This document shows positions 40,259 to 51,060 of a DNA stretch of 64,000 bases, piece by piece. The position numbers and the translations under genes are program-made. Origin of the DNA: Codonopsis lanceolata (Eukaryota > Streptophyta > Magnoliopsida > Asterales > Campanulaceae); the NCBI GenBank assembly GCA_013146195.2, contig CM028382.1:54528430-54592429 (forward strand), written 5' to 3'. Below the pieces are notes generated by a model. It did not search any database and had not been told where the DNA came from. It was given only the letters and a program-made list of their open reading frames with translations. Each line of letters begins with the position of its first letter. The stretch's first letter is position 1.

Positions 40259-43131
40259 CCCAGCCTAAACAAAGCCTGCCCGAAAGACTGTTATCCACTG
40301 CCACGCATAGATGTGCTTGTCGACTCTATAGCCGGGTTCGAGATGCTCAGTTTCCTGGACGCGTACTCAGGTTACCACCAGGTGAAAATGAACGAGCAAG
40401 ATAAGGCGAAGACAGCCTTCCGGGCAGCTGGCGGCCTCTATTGCTACAAAATGATGCCCTTCGGGCTGAAAAATGCAGGAGCCACTTACCAGCGCATGGT
40501 CAACAAGGTTTTCGGCTCTCAAATCGGCAGAAACATGGAGGCTTACATAGATGACATGGTCATCAAAACAAAGGGTCGCGACCATACTCTTGACTTGGCT
40601 GAGACATTTGCCAACTGCTTAAGCACAACATGAAGTTGAACGAACCGAGTAAATGCGCTTTCGAGGTCGAGCGGAAGTTTCTGGGATTCATGGTCAACCA
40701 GCGCGGCATAGAGGCCAACCCGGAGAAGATACAAGCCCTGCTCGACATGGAGCAGCCTTATTGCATCAAGCACATCCAGCAGTTAAACGGCAGAGTCATT
40801 GCCTTAGGCCGCTTCATCTCTCGCTCAGCTGAAAAATGCCTCCCTTTCTTCAAGGTTCTGCGCGGCAACAAGGGTTTTGAGTGGAATGCAGACTGTGCCA
40901 AGGCCCTCGAGCAGCTCAGGGAATATCTTGGCAAACCACCTCTCCTCAGCAGCCCCGTGCCCGGTGAGCCTTTATTTGTGTATCTAGCAGCCACGGACCA
41001 GGCCGTGGCCGCTGTTTTAGTTAGGGAGGAACTAGATGTTCAAAAACCTGTGTACTATGTATCCAAAGCCCTCAGTCCTGTTGAGGGTCGCTATTTTAAT
41101 GTAGAAAAATTAGCCTACTCTCTTGTCATAGCTGCCCGAAAATTAAGGGCTTATTTTTCTGCACATATAATCATAGTATACACAGACGCACCACTGCGCA
41201 AAGTCCTACACAAACCTGATACATCAGGAAGACTGCTCAACTGGTCGATCGAGCTCACCGAGTTCCACATAGACTACTTGCCCAGGCGAGCAATCAAAGC
41301 ACAAGCATTGGCCGATTTCTTGGTCGAAACAAGTTTCACCCAGCACGAGGATCCTGAGACCAAGCAGCCAGTGGAACCCGAGCAAAAACAATTGCCACAA
41401 CCCCGACCAGCCTACTGTTGGGATCTTTATGTGGATGGTGCAGCGAGCAAAGTCGGGAGCGGAGCTGGCATCCTTCTCGTAGCTCCCGATGAAATCACAG
41501 AGTTTGAGTTAGCTCTCCGGTTCAAATTTCCTGCTTCCAACAACGTTGCCGAGTATGAAGCAATGATTGCCGGGCTCGAGCTCGCAACGGACATGGGTGT
41601 AGAGGCTGTCACAGTGTACTCGGATTCACAGCTAGTTGTGAACCAAGTCCAGGGGGAATATATGGTACACCACCCTACCCTGGTTAAGTACTGCGAGCTA
41701 GTCAAGGAAATCTTGAAAAATTTCAAGTTTTGGGAAATGATCAGGATTGACCGAGCAGACAACATGCGAGCAGACTACTTATCCAAGATCGCTGAGGAAA
41801 ATCTTGCTTTGCTAAATCCTTCAGTAATGATCGAGCACATGGAAACCCCCGCCATCGATAGACCAGTCATTATGGACATCGAGCCAGCGGCCAGAAGCTG
41901 GATTGATGACTACAAGGATTACATCGAGCAGGGAGTTCTGCCCGCAGACAAGGTCAAGGCCACAACAGTCCGAAGCCAAGCCTGTCGTTACTCGGTAGTT
42001 GGGGGAATCTTGTACAAGCGATCTAAGGTCAGACCTATGCTTCGCTGTGTACCCCCAGAACTAACCGAGGGCGTTTTGTATGAGGTACATGAAGGGGAAT
42101 GTGGCGGCCACCCGGGCACAAGAGCTCTAGCAGAAAGGGTCCTGCGAGCAGGATATTACTGGATCACCCTTAGAAAGGACGCGGAAAAATATGTTCGTGA
42201 ATGTGACAAGTGCCAGAGATACGCGGACATACCAAGGCTTCCATCCACAATGCAAACCCCAGTCGTAGCGGCCTGGCCCTTCGACATGTGGGGAATCGAT
42301 CTGATCGGCCCATTCCCGCTGGCACAATACAAGTACAAATACGCTGTAGTCACCATAGACTACTTCACGAAATGGATTGAGGCAAAACCCCTGGCAAAAA
42401 TTTCAGAGGCAAACGTCATCAAGTTTGTACACGACCAGGTGTGGTGCAGGTTCGGTCTCCCTCGGGCAATGATATCTGACCATGGTACTCAGTTTTCAGA
42501 TAAGTTCACAGCGGAATGTGCCCGCTTGGGTGTGAAGCATTGGCAGTCGTCCGTCGCTTACCCTCAAGGAAACGGCCAGGCAGAAGCTGCTAACAAACAA
42601 GTTTTGCACGCGCTTAAGCGGAACTTAGAAGGGCGAGCAGGGAAGTGGGCAGAAGAATTGCAGTCAGCCCTGTGGGCAGTCAGAACCACTGTTCGAGGAC
42701 CAACCGGGGAAACCCCGTTTGCACTCACCTATGGGTCAGAAGCTATGATTCCGGTGGAAATGGCCTTGCCTAGCTACCGTGTTTCACATTACAGCGAGCA
42801 AAATAATCAGCTTGCTCGGGCCATTGACCTAGACTTGCTCGAAGAAAGGAGGTTGGATGCACGGCTGAGAATGGTCAACTATAAACAAAGGGCAAAAGCT
42901 CATCATGACAAGAGAGTTCGAGGCAGAGCCTTCTCTATCGGAGACTTGGTACTCAGGAAGATTGAGGTAACAGGTCATCGGGCAGAATGGGGGAAGCTGT
43001 CTCCTAATTGGGAAGGTCCTTTCCGAGTTACTGGGATCGTAAGAGAAGGCACTTACACGCTCCAAACGCCTGAAGGAAACGACCTGAAGCACCCTTGGCA
43101 TGCAGATCACCTCAAAAAGTATTACCCCTAA
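40259..43131 (+). CDS. Tat-type pol: RT (partial), RNase H, aRNase H, integrase
   Basis: The best-preserved reading frame here. The RT part begins at the gap (SFLDAYSGYHQVKMNEQDKA, MMPFGLKNAGATYQRM, catalytic YIDDMVIK near 40540). One frameshift at about 40620 leads into an 833-codon frame to a stop at 43131. In that frame: thumb and RNase H (residues 1-240), archaeal-type RNase H (YVDGAASKVGSGAGI, ~263-400; conserved YSDSQLVVNQV, DNMRADYLSK), integrase HHCC finger (~484-530, ending CDKCQRYA), core (GIDLIG, ISDHGTQF, YPQGNGQAEAANK; ~550-660) and C-terminus (WEGPFRV). The aRNase H places it in the Tat lineage. gag, protease and the RT N-terminus are missing. Catalytic residues look intact apart from the frameshift. 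Confidence 0.95.
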
Positions 43132-43965
43132 GTTAAGGGAACAAACGGGCAAGACCTCAGTCCTGTTGAGGGTCATCGACCATTTATCAATAAAAGGCAA
43201 GTTGTTGTCGTGTTTATCAGTTCAGGATTTTCAAAGTTATCAATGAATTGTCATTCTGCAATTGTTAATACTTGTTTGACTAGATTCTGCTCGCCCGGCG
43301 AGCAGACGAGGCCACGCCCAGTCAACAATTCTAAACAACCCTAATATCTGTGAACTTATCCTCTGTGGGTGATGTGGCCATGTGGCAATGCCCAGGTTCA
43401 CGTACTAGGATGCTCGCCCCGGGCGATAGAGGCCATGCCTACAAAGATAGCGGTTAACTACCTCGGCTTCCTACAGTGACCGAGCAGCTCTGTTAACTGT
43501 ATATCTCAATACCCGGAAGATATACCAACAACCGCTTCGAACTACCCACGTCGAGCAAAGGCCATGCCCGGTTGTTGGTTGCCCGAGGCTGGGCCTTGCC
43601 CGCTGGGCAATCTTCTGGAAGCTCACCCGTTCTAAGCCTTGGCCAGATCCAAGCGTTCATGCCCGGTGTTTGTTCGGGTAACATTTCAATTTAAGTAATA
43701 AGATTGCTTTGTTAGTCTTGTTATTTTTATGTTAATAATCATACTTGGTTAAAGTTATTCGAACATTTATGCTCGACATAGCGCTTGTACTAACTAGTGA
43801 CAGGCGGAACAAGCAAACAAGAAAACAGTTATCAAGCAAACAAACAGTTAAATCGAAAGCAAATGTAAGAAAAATATGTCAACAAAAAGTGAATTCTATT
43901 GTAGTCAGATTGGGAATTACAAAAAAGGAGACCAAAAAATACTGGCGCGCAGGCCAAATTAGATC
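43132..43965 (+). other. Tat 3' region between pol and antisense gene, with palindromes
   Basis: Non-coding. It includes a perfect palindrome of 10-bp arms (TCTGCTCGCC, one base, GGCGAGCAGA) at 43286-43306, and several further GCCCG/CGGGC words paired in short inverted repeats (GATGCTCGCCCC near 43410; TTGCCCGCTGGGCAA near 43597-43611). The end of the antisense gene overlaps its right edge. Confidence 0.6.
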
Positions 43966-46900
43966 CTAAGCTTGTTCAGGAGGAGGAGGGGGAAGCTCTT
44001 TGGCACCACTTTGATATTGCATCTGGTATTGGAGGTTCAGCGCCCTACGAGCAGCCTCATCTTCAGCCGCCTTAGCCTGAGACTCTGCTTCGATCTGCTC
44101 AGTATCTTTCAAAACCTCGTCTTCAGACTCCAAGGCTTGAATCAACGAGCGGACATTTACTTCGTCCACAAGCGGGGGAACCCAGGGTGCCCTCCCGGCT
44201 TCGGCGTCGCCATCCGCCATAGTGGCCAATTCATCTGGAGTATAAGGAACTAGCGCGTGGAAGGGACAAGCAGCTTCATCATAAGGATCAAGCACAGCCC
44301 ATTCTGCCATTGTTTTCATTCCCACTCCGCCATGGCCGGCAAGCATCCTCAGTATATGGTGGGTGCCATGGGCGAAGTAGGGAAGGATGGCCGCGTCCAC
44401 CGCGTTCTCGAAGTCCTTCGACTTCTTGAAATTTGCCACTGCGGACTCCTCAGCCTCCTTCAGCTTCCGCACCAACTCCTCCACGGATTTTCCATCCTTC
44501 ACGGCTTGCATCCTAAGGGAACTTCTCTCTGCCTGCAAGAGATCCCTCTGCTTGATGACCGCGGCTAGCTCGCTCTGACTCTTCTCCAGTTCAGGTTGGT
44601 TCTTCTTCACCTGGCCGACCAATTCTGTCTTGGCAGCAGTTAAGTCACTGTTCTGGGTGACTAACTTCAGATTACGTTCGAACATTTCAGCTTCCTTCTT
44701 CTTGGCCACCGCAGTTTCTGCTTCCAGTTCATCGGCCAGGCGAGCTACCTGCTCGACCTTTTCTTTCACCAGGCTCTCACCGGCCCGGTTATCAGCCTCC
44801 GCTTTCTTGCGAGCTGCCTTCTCCTCGTTATACCTATCGTAAAGACTGGTACATGTGGAAGCAATCTGCAAACAGAGGAAATGAATCAGAAACAGGGAAA
44901 GAAAAGAGAGATAAACTGCAGTCAACTACTTTACCTCGCTCAAGCAGAGTCCCACGTTCCCAACCAGAACGTGGCCTGCCGTATCACGATCTCGGGCAAG
45001 ATCATCGTGCAGGGCCCTTTCTATAACGCCCTTGCCCACCAGGCCTCCCGGACTCCCGCGGGCATAAAGATCAATACCCCCCAGTAATTAAGGGGGCATC
45101 TCCAGAAATCTCCTTCACTAGAGCCCGAGCGGCGCTGGTAGTAGAGGGCATCACGGAAGCCGGCTGCCTCAAGTTGTGCCGGCTGAGTGGGGGCAGAAGG
45201 AACAGGATCGGGGCTCGGCCCTCGGTGGCGAACTTCACGAACAGGAGGAGGGCTGGAACTCTTCCTCCTCTTGCCTTTCGCCTTAGCATCCTTGGCGGCA
45301 GGCACCACAGAGATGTTGGCAGTAGGCAGCTTGGCAACGTCATCAACGGCGGCCACAAAAGTGTCTTTAGGCCCAGTCTTTTTCTGGGCGGCAACAACAA
45401 CCTTGGGCACCACAGTTTTCTTGGCCGGACTTGCGGCCCGGCCCAAGTCCGGGGTCCTCTTGGCCGGTGGGCAAAATGGCACCTTGGGCAGCTCGACTGG
45501 CTGGTTGACCTTTAGGTCAGCTGCCCGCTGGTCGGCTTCTTTCTTTCGCTGCCTCAACACAGCCAAATTCTTCATTCCTGAAACAAGACAAAGCAAAACG
45601 AGATTAGAATGAACTCGGGAAGGATATGAGCAAAACAGAAAATATTAAAGATCGGCGGGCAACCGTCATGATCTTCATAAACTGGTCGACAGTTGCCGCC
45701 CGGGCCCAGCCGTTTACACTCGACGCATTCATGCTTAAACATTCGCCCATGGCAGTCATCCCAATAGAGGTGAGGGTTCTCGGGCACGTGGATCAGAAGG
45801 GGCTCCACCTCGGGGACCTCTGCTCGCATCACCCCGGCCAAACACAAGTAACGCGGATTACAGACCAGTTCCTTCCAGTCAAGAAGGAATTGTTGGCCGA
45901 CGCGTCTTTCGTTCTCCTCTATCACACCTACGGCGGCTTTCAAAGCATTCAGCCGGGCAGTCTCCCCCGAGCTAAAATCTTGCTTGGATTGTTTGGGGAT
46001 TTTAATCTCGTTGGTTGCCGTGGGCATAAACGGCCAACCAACCCGCGATTCAATAAACAGGGCCCTCATGTCCCAAGATTCCACCTTCCCGGGGATGTCA
46101 GCCAGCAGTCTCAAAAAATTGGAGTTCGCCCTTACTCCGATCTTCCCTCCTGTGCTCGGGGCAAAGATGAATAATTTCCGGAGCAAATACATGTCCGGCT
46201 CAAATCCTAATAGCCTGCTCGCCACCGTGAAAGCTGTGATGGCACGGACGGTATTTAACATCAGATCGCAAGGGACGGCATTGGTCTCGTATAAAAAGTC
46301 TACCAAAAAAGGCTCTAATGGGAGACGCAGTCCAACGCGGAAGAAATCAGCAAAAAATAGGAGCTCGTTCCCCTGCTCGCGGGAAAGGTTGACCCGGGCA
46401 GGAACATCCATCTTACTCGCCCGGTAATAGGCCGAATCAACCCCAAGAGATGTGAGCCATGCGGTCACTTTGTCCGTTGTATCCAATGTGGCCCAGTGAG
46501 CAGCATATCGGCTCTCGTCCGCGTTAACATACCAATCAGGCTCCTCTTCCTCTTCTTCTTCCTCCTCGATTCTTTCCTCAACGGGAACCACTACTGGAAG
46601 GCCACCTACCTTGGTCAGGAAGCTGGCAATAGGAATTCTGTCCTGGCTATCCACTCCTTCAGGGGCCACTTCCACCTGAGAGCGGCCAGTCTTCTTGAAA
46701 CGCCGGGCAAGTGGCAGGTTATCTACCTCATCGGCCTCTGAGGCCTCTCCGGCCAAATCTATTTGCTCAACTTCTACTCGCCCGGTCGAATTTCCAACAG
46801 GGGCTGCTTGCTGCTCGAGGCCCCGCCCGGCAGTGAAGCCACCGGTCACACTCCTCTCGTCCGAATCTTCCTCGCTAGAGGAATCAACTATGTCGACCAC

Positions 46901-47056
46901 GGGGTCCACCACCCGTCTTTGAACCGTTGGCCCGGCCACGGACCTGGCTCCTTCCTCACGCTCTATGCTAATTGAGGGAGACTTCTCACTGCTTAGCGAG
47001 TCATTCTTCCCACCATAGCTGAAAGCCTCGCGGTCATTCTCGGACATGTCAGACAT
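43966..47056 (-). CDS. antisense Transposase_28-type protein with coiled coil, spliced
   Basis: ATG at 47056 follows a leader intron. Exon 1 encodes an acidic, Ser/Glu-rich N-terminus (a Glu run near residue 170), then DWYVNADESRYAAHWATLD, NELLFFADFFRVGLRLPLEP, AFTVASRLLGFEPDM and FIFAPSTGGKIGV: the putative gypsy-type transposon domain (PF04195 family, by recognition). Exon 2 (about 45578-44935; MKNLAVLRQRKKEAD, Lys/Pro-rich, frameshift near 45090) and exon 3 (44865-43966; a long coiled coil with AELEAE-like heptads, then HGTHHILRMLAGHGGVGMKT) complete it. The third intron 44866-44934 has a GTAAAG donor and a TTTGCAG acceptor; the second ends TTTCAG at 45579. It runs opposite to pol. Function unknown; despite the name there is no proven transposase. 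Confidence 0.8.
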
Positions 47057-47347
47057 CTACAAAGAGATCGAGGAAGATGGCCATTAGAATTCTGCCCGGG
47101 TAACTAATGAAGGAAAAATGAAAGAAACCCTAAGTCTAGGTCAACCCAAAGAGGCCACGCCCGCCTAGCGAGCAAGACCATGGGTTCTATTCCTCGATCT
47201 CTACCTAAGGGCGATCCTACCCTCTTAAACCCTTATAGAATCATGTAGAGATGAAGAGAGAAAGCAAAAATCCATACAGAGCCCACAGAACTTCATCTAA
47301 AGCAAGAAACGAAAGAGCATAACAGAAAAAGGGGGGAAGGAACTTAC
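47057..47347 (-). other. 5' leader intron of antisense gene
   Basis: On the minus strand the leader reads CTCAAAACA then GTAAGTTCC (donor at 47347) and ends CTCTTTGTAG directly before the ATG. Canonical GT-AG, about 291 bp, T-rich. The same intron is visible in the left arm. Confidence 0.7.
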
Positions 47348-47566
47348 TGTTTTGAGAGATGAAGGTGATTCTCTGTAATACTGAGGACAACTGGAATCGA
47401 ACCAACACAGAGGTTGCAAGCACTGGGAGCGAATGAACGGTGGAGGACGCTGACCAAATTCGCCGGAGCCTGGAATGCACTGGACACCGAAGATATAAGC
47501 TCTCAAAGAAATCCTCTCTCTAAAAACTCAATGGCAGTAAAAAGAGGAAGAGAAGAGGATGGGTTA

Positions 47567-47577
47567 CCTTTTATAGG
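47567..47577 (-). promoter_or_regulatory. TATA box of antisense gene
   Basis: CCTATAAAAGG on the minus strand, about 220 bp upstream of the leader-intron donor and with a CTTCTCTTCC-rich initiator region 25-40 bp downstream. A strong plant-type TATA box, independent of the LTR promoter. Confidence 0.7.
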
Positions 47578-47900
47578 CTGAGTCTTGGTGGCTGGGGCGG
47601 GAAAAAAGAGGCCGAAACGGCGTCCAGATGGGCGGCCCATCATCACCAAGGGCACATCGCATTAAATGCGCCGCAGCGGCTCCCGCCCTGCCGCCTCGGC
47701 GGCCGGACGGCTCACGCGCTCTTCCACACACTCGCCGGGCACGCCCTAGACAATTATCTTCCTTGATACGCTTCAGGTTTTCCCCGATGAATCCCTTGTC
47801 TACTTGAAAACTCACAAGTGTTGAGGCCCGTGCGAATATCAAATTTGAACGCTCCCCGCTCCGAGCATGAATGCTCGCCAGACAGGAAGCTAGGGGCCAC

Positions 47901-48664
47901 TGATATACCCGGCCCAAACCGGGTCACGAGCAGGGCACGAGTTAGCATCACGTGCCAATCACGAGCGCAATGCCTCCGGGGCCCACTGCCCAGCGAGCAA
48001 AATGACAGAACCAGCGAGTAGAGAGCAACATAATCCCTATTCAAACCTGGGCGGGCAAAGTCCTTGCATGTCCGACCAGGGGCCATGACCGGGAACCATA
48101 CATGCTTAGCAAGGGAATCAGCCTTACTTTGTCCCAAAACCTGGTCGAGCACCGGCCTTGCCTGCCCGACCAGGGACTGATCTTCAGACCTACAATAAGT
48201 TCAGGGATCAATACAAACAGAATAGCCGGGCAGAGTCTTGCTCGTGCGAGCACACATTAAGCATGAGACGCCGGTAGCTTGCTTTCCAAGGCAAGTCAAA
48301 GGTTTCCATGATTAGGCGGAGTACTTGCCTAATCTACTCCTATCTCTACGCGGTCAACCGCCTATTTCGCCTAAAATCAAGGGATTCCCTCCTTGATTAT
48401 CTCGGCAGTTATGGAAACTGAATCCTAGACGGATTCAATCACCTTGAGGACCTATAAATACCTCTCCATAATCATCAACAAGGTACACACACACTTTCTT
48501 GAGCCTCGTTACTCTGTCAATTCATCTTTTGACAATCACTCGATACTTACTCTCACGCCGGAGGGGTTTCGCGAGGCCTTGCCTTGCACTTCCACTCAGG
48601 TGTTCTTGTGATCTTAACAGGCTCAAGGAGGACGATTACAAGCCCAGATATCCTACTCATCTCA
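47901..48664 (+). mobile_element. Tat 3' LTR, 764 bp (right arm)
   Basis: A purine-rich AAGCTAGGGGCCAC is followed by TGATATACCCGGCCC (start). TATA box CTATAAATACC at 48453-48460; leader motif CTCACGCCGGAGGGG near 48552. It ends ..CTACTCATCTCA at 48664, directly followed by the truncated coding stretch of another gene, which marks the outer border. It belongs to the pol at 40259-43131; the 5' LTR partner is not in the window. Confidence 0.82.
48453..48460 (+). promoter_or_regulatory. TATA box of Tat LTR
   Basis: GACCTATAAATACCTCTCC, 550 bp into the LTR, with transcription expected near 48485. Confidence 0.65.
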
Positions 48665-49229
48665 AGGACAGCCCAAGCTGTGTTTTTGCCTCATCATCTT
48701 CTACATCAATGAATCTAGGGTCCAACCCCCTCGCTATCATAAACCTTTGAATCTCACCCTCCCGAAAAGTTCGCCACCCTTCTGGGTCGTCATCACAAAC
48801 AACGTATTTATCTAAATAGGTGAGGGCAAACCTAATACCCCTATAGGTAGTTTTGGTCCTGGCCATACGGAGAGGTGCAAGTACTAGAAAGGCAATACAA
48901 ATGTACCTTGAGCAAATAGAGGGGCAACCTATCAAGGGTTGCGAGCAACTCACCGAAACAACAACTTGCGACTTTTCAAGAGTAGGGTAGGACGTGATTT
49001 TCACAAGAGGGTTCAACCCAGCCGGCGCTTTACTCGCTAAAGAAGAGTAAACTTTGAAGAAATGTCGATACGATGAAGTAGAAAAAAGATGAAGATCTTT
49101 AGAATAGAGCCGATGTACACCCGAAGTATTAATCTGCTGAAGAGTTAAAATGTTTTGGTTGCAATGCACACCAACAAGAGAATACTTAGAGTTGCAGAGA
49201 GGGAGAAGTTGCTGGAGAAATCCTGCCAA
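48665..49229 (-). pseudogene. unidentified gene 5' part cut by Tat LTR (right arm)
   Basis: A minus-strand frame opens by 49229 (MAGFLQQLLPLCNSKYSLVG), with a second possible start at 48866 (MARTKTTYRGIRFALTYLDK). It reads CDDDPEGWRTFREGEIQRFM, ARGLDPRFIDVEDDEAKTQL and then runs into the LTR. A TATA box (CGTATAAATATTTT, 49270-49282) lies just upstream. I do not recognise the family; the composition and promoter recall the antisense genes of Tat elements, so it may be one from an older element. The remainder would lie beyond the other end of the inserted element, outside this assembly. Confidence 0.5.
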
Positions 49230-49347
49230 AATTGAAAAATGAAGATGAGGAGAAACGGGAATGAGAGCAAAATATTTATACGAATCCTACCAAAACGAAG
49301 ATCGACTGGTATTCAAGTGTGTTGGCGATTAAATAAGGGGGAGAATA

Positions 49348-49553
49348 TGGTTGGTATTAAGGTTAAAACCACTGAATGTACAGAGGGAAGGTAGAGCAGC
49401 CTTGATTATATAGTACAAACGACAGGCAATGACATCACCCGCTATTAAGACTTTAGCTAAATTTTGAGGTTTTTTTTTTTTTCTTTACTTCTCTCAGCAC
49501 TGAAGCTAAACAGTAATTCACATCTCTTTGGAAGTTATTTAATATGGTATCAG
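49348..49553 (+). repeat. possible short copia/TRIM-type LTR with PBS-like end
   Basis: A purine-rich AAGGGGGAGAATA is followed by TGGTTGGTATTAAGG; about 196 bp later comes TGGTATCAG (49545-49553), the start of an initiator-Met PBS. The match to the PBS stops after 9 bases and no second LTR was found. It would place an LTR right beside the recA exon. Tentative. Confidence 0.3.
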
Positions 49554-49599
49554 TGGATTTACTACTCATCCAACAGGGAGAAATGAGTTCCTTTAATAG

Positions 49600-50412
49600 A
49601 GGTTATTGCGCTTATCTTGACGTAGAGAATGCCCTGGACCCTACGCTTGTAGAGTCATTAGAGCATCCACAATGGTTGCACCCTAAAACACCATTTATAT
49701 AACCCCCTAAACCTTTTTAGAGGCTCTTTAAAAAAGTTTCAACTCCAATGAGCACCCTCTATATAACCTTTTGAATTGGTGACATCTTAACTAATAAACC
49801 TAACTACCAATATATATTTTTTATTTTATTTTTTTATTTTCTTACCGCAATTGAAATAAAATATTTATACATTTAAATTTTATATTTTATGAAAATTATA
49901 TTATATGTTTTGATTATATCAATTATTTTTATTTAAATAAAGTTTTGTCACACTTTTTAATATTATCAATATACCCATAATTTTAAGTTATAAATAATAA
50001 AAAATGGAAATGATACTGCAAAAAATACACTAAATTAATTGAAAAAGAAAATGGAAAAATGGGAAAGCATACCATCATCAAACTAGGAAGAAAACCAATG
50101 GAGAAGGAGATATGTGGGGGAGAGAGAAGAAAGAGATGAATGGAGGTCGGCTAAAACTCACCCAATAAATTGGGGGAGAATTAGCTTTTTTTAGGGATAG
50201 AGTGATTGATAGGGTGTCCACTGTGAGCTTAAGTGTGGTAAAAAAACCTAAAAAGGCTTTTAGGGTGTTAATAAAGGGAACCACTGTGGATGCTCTTAGG
50301 GGTAAATACAGAAGATCTCCTTATTTCACAGCCAGATTGTGCTGAAAATTTGCTGAGCATGGTTGATACACTTGCAAAAAGTGGATCTGTTGATGTAATT
50401 GGGGTCGATAGT
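49600..50412 (+). pseudogene. organellar recA (RECA2-like) exon, split by MITE (right arm)
   Basis: 49601-49660 reads GYCAYLDVENALDPTLVESL; after the MITE, 50299-50412 reads GVNTEDLLISQPDCAEN then LLSMVDTLAKSGSVDVIGVD. Joined across the TTA duplication this is one continuous RecA segment covering the stretch before the VVDSVAALVP region, close to plant RECA2-type proteins (YLDVENA). The exon is bounded by AG (49599-49600 area) and GTAAGA (50413), so splice sites are kept and it was copied as DNA, not as cDNA. The rest of recA (ATP-binding P-loop, later exons) is absent within 1 kb on both sides. Host-gene fragment, not functional. Confidence 0.85.
49661..50295. mobile_element. Tourist-like MITE, 635 bp, inside recA exon (right arm)
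   Basis: Ends GAGCATCCACAATGG and CCACTGTGGATGCTC with TTA duplications at 49658-49660 and 50296-50298. Interior AT-rich, no coding capacity. Same element as 32943-33577. Confidence 0.88.
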
Positions 50413-51060
50413 GTAAGAATTTCTTTTCTTTAGTGAATATACGTACTAATAAATTTATAGTAATTCTTGGTCATGATCTTATGCCAGGACTTTGCATTAA
50501 TGCTTGCCAGAAGGATCCTGTATCTATCTATTCATGGTTCTAGTCAAGGAGTTTTTACGAGACTAAAATCGTGGCTTTTCTGTTTATTTTATTTCACATG
50601 TAGTTTCTGCTAAATTTACTCCTTACCGTAGGAAGTAGTAGTGTGATGTTGATGACTAGTTGCCCGTATAGTTACATCATAAATTTCTTCAATGACCTCA
50701 GCTGATCTTAATTGCCTCTTTTTACTCCCCCCTTGTGTGTTTTAATGAGACCAATGGCTGACAGGATTGTGGTAGTCAAACCAACTTTCCACTATACAAA
50801 CCACTCCCTCTCACCACTCCACATTTTCTCTCTCTGCACATTTAAACGACAAGTACCCATACCTAGACATTTTCCAAATCTCACATATAGCCTAGGTTCA
50901 AGTCTATCCTACTTATTTGCTTTTATTGAGAAGATCTCCATGGCATACTTCAGCATGGAGTATATCAACAACTGAACCTTTACAGAAAGTGTAAGAAATA
51001 TTGACGGGTGAGGTATTAACGCCACATTGCATTACCGCTTAGTTCTTAACTTTGTTTAGC
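50413..51060. other. intergenic/intronic stretch next to recA exon (right arm)
   Basis: Follows the recA splice donor but holds no further recA exon. 50740-50960 has a promoter-like look (CACTATACAAACC, then CT-rich leader), yet no domain in the short frames on either strand. Confidence 0.4.

Noticed and set aside
39911..40633. A 240-codon plus-strand frame spanning the second N gap
   Set aside because: Its left part is antisense to the integrase C-terminus; only the part from 40259 on is real RT.
48840..48866. MARTKTT at the start of a minus-strand frame, resembling the histone H3 start
   Set aside because: Similarity ends after six residues; the next stretch has nothing in common with histone H3.
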